DNA of 5,462 nucleotides from Bryobacteraceae bacterium (GTDB lineage: Bacteria; Acidobacteriota; Terriglobia; Bryobacterales; Bryobacteraceae): positions 1 to 5,462 of the forward strand of contig JASHQT010000437.1 of assembly GCA_030039005.1 (NCBI GenBank), written 5' to 3'. A model generated the notes under the pieces. That model had not been told where the DNA came from. It saw only the letters and a list, made by a program, of their open reading frames with translations, and did not search any database. Positions within the stretch are counted from its first letter, which is position 1. Each line of letters opens with the position of its first letter. Positions 5,391 to 5,462 of the stretch are shown in pieces. The position numbers and the translations under genes were made by a program.

Positions 5391-5462
5391 ATGTCCACCT
5401 CCACTCAGATTCAACCGGCGGCGACACCGGCCGGCGCGATCGATCAGCTTTGCATCAATACC
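5391..5462 (+). CDS. tkt: Probable transketolase, first 24 residues (cut by window edge)
   Basis: The visible peptide is MSTSTQIQPAATPAGAIDQL followed by CINT at the window edge. Bacterial transketolases open with a variable tail followed by a segment like 'LDQLCINTIRTL-x-MDAVQ-x-ANSGHPG'. The AIDQLCINT stretch matches the start of that segment closely. Transketolase is a thiamine-diphosphate enzyme of the non-oxidative pentose phosphate pathway and the Calvin cycle. It moves two-carbon ketol units between sugar phosphates in the cytoplasm. With only 24 residues, none of the cofactor-binding or catalytic residues is visible, so the call rests on this N-terminal signature. The Pro/Ala-rich first 15 residues are a normal variable leader. 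The gene is transcribed divergently from the ADOP permease. Confidence 0.78.
   Translation, partial: MSTSTQIQPAATPAGAIDQLCINT

Overview
The window looks like a chromosomal segment of an Acidobacteriota genome, moderately to highly GC-rich. The strongest indication is the 848-residue minus-strand permease of the 'acidobacterial duplicated orphan permease' (ADOP) type, a lineage hallmark. It is flanked by two housekeeping genes cut by the window edges: the 5' end of leuS (leucyl-tRNA synthetase, minus strand, left edge) and the first 24 codons of a probable transketolase gene (plus strand, right edge).

Layout, left to right: leuS start (1-335, minus); a short leader (336-461); a minus-strand cluster of small unfamiliar genes (462-2428); a 222-base spacer (2429-2650); the ADOP permease (2651-5197, minus); a divergent promoter region (5198-5390); transketolase start (5391-5462, plus).

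The small-gene cluster is the unusual part. Read 5'->3' on the minus strand, it begins with a reading frame that I interpret as a bacterial relative of the eukaryotic COMMD proteins. An all-helical N-terminal half (2057-2428) is followed, in the same frame after one TAA codon, by 108 codons (1730-2056) whose translation has the layout of a COMM domain. The second half has no usable start codon, so this is most likely one gene interrupted by a nonsense codon. An overlapping gene follows for a 105-residue membrane protein. Next comes a two-helix membrane protein with a soluble C-terminal domain (about 230 residues). Last is a 62-residue protein that is a paralogue of just the two-helix part of the previous one. 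The order suggests a polycistronic unit making a soluble helical/COMM-like protein plus three small inner-membrane proteins. Its function is unknown.

The cluster lies between two perfect 15-base direct repeats. One copy is exactly the first five codons of leuS (321-335). The other, in the same orientation, lies in the spacer beyond the far end of the cluster (2531-2545). This is the arrangement expected if about 2.2 kb was inserted at the start of leuS and rebuilt the gene's 5' end. No integrase or transposase is visible, so the mechanism is open.
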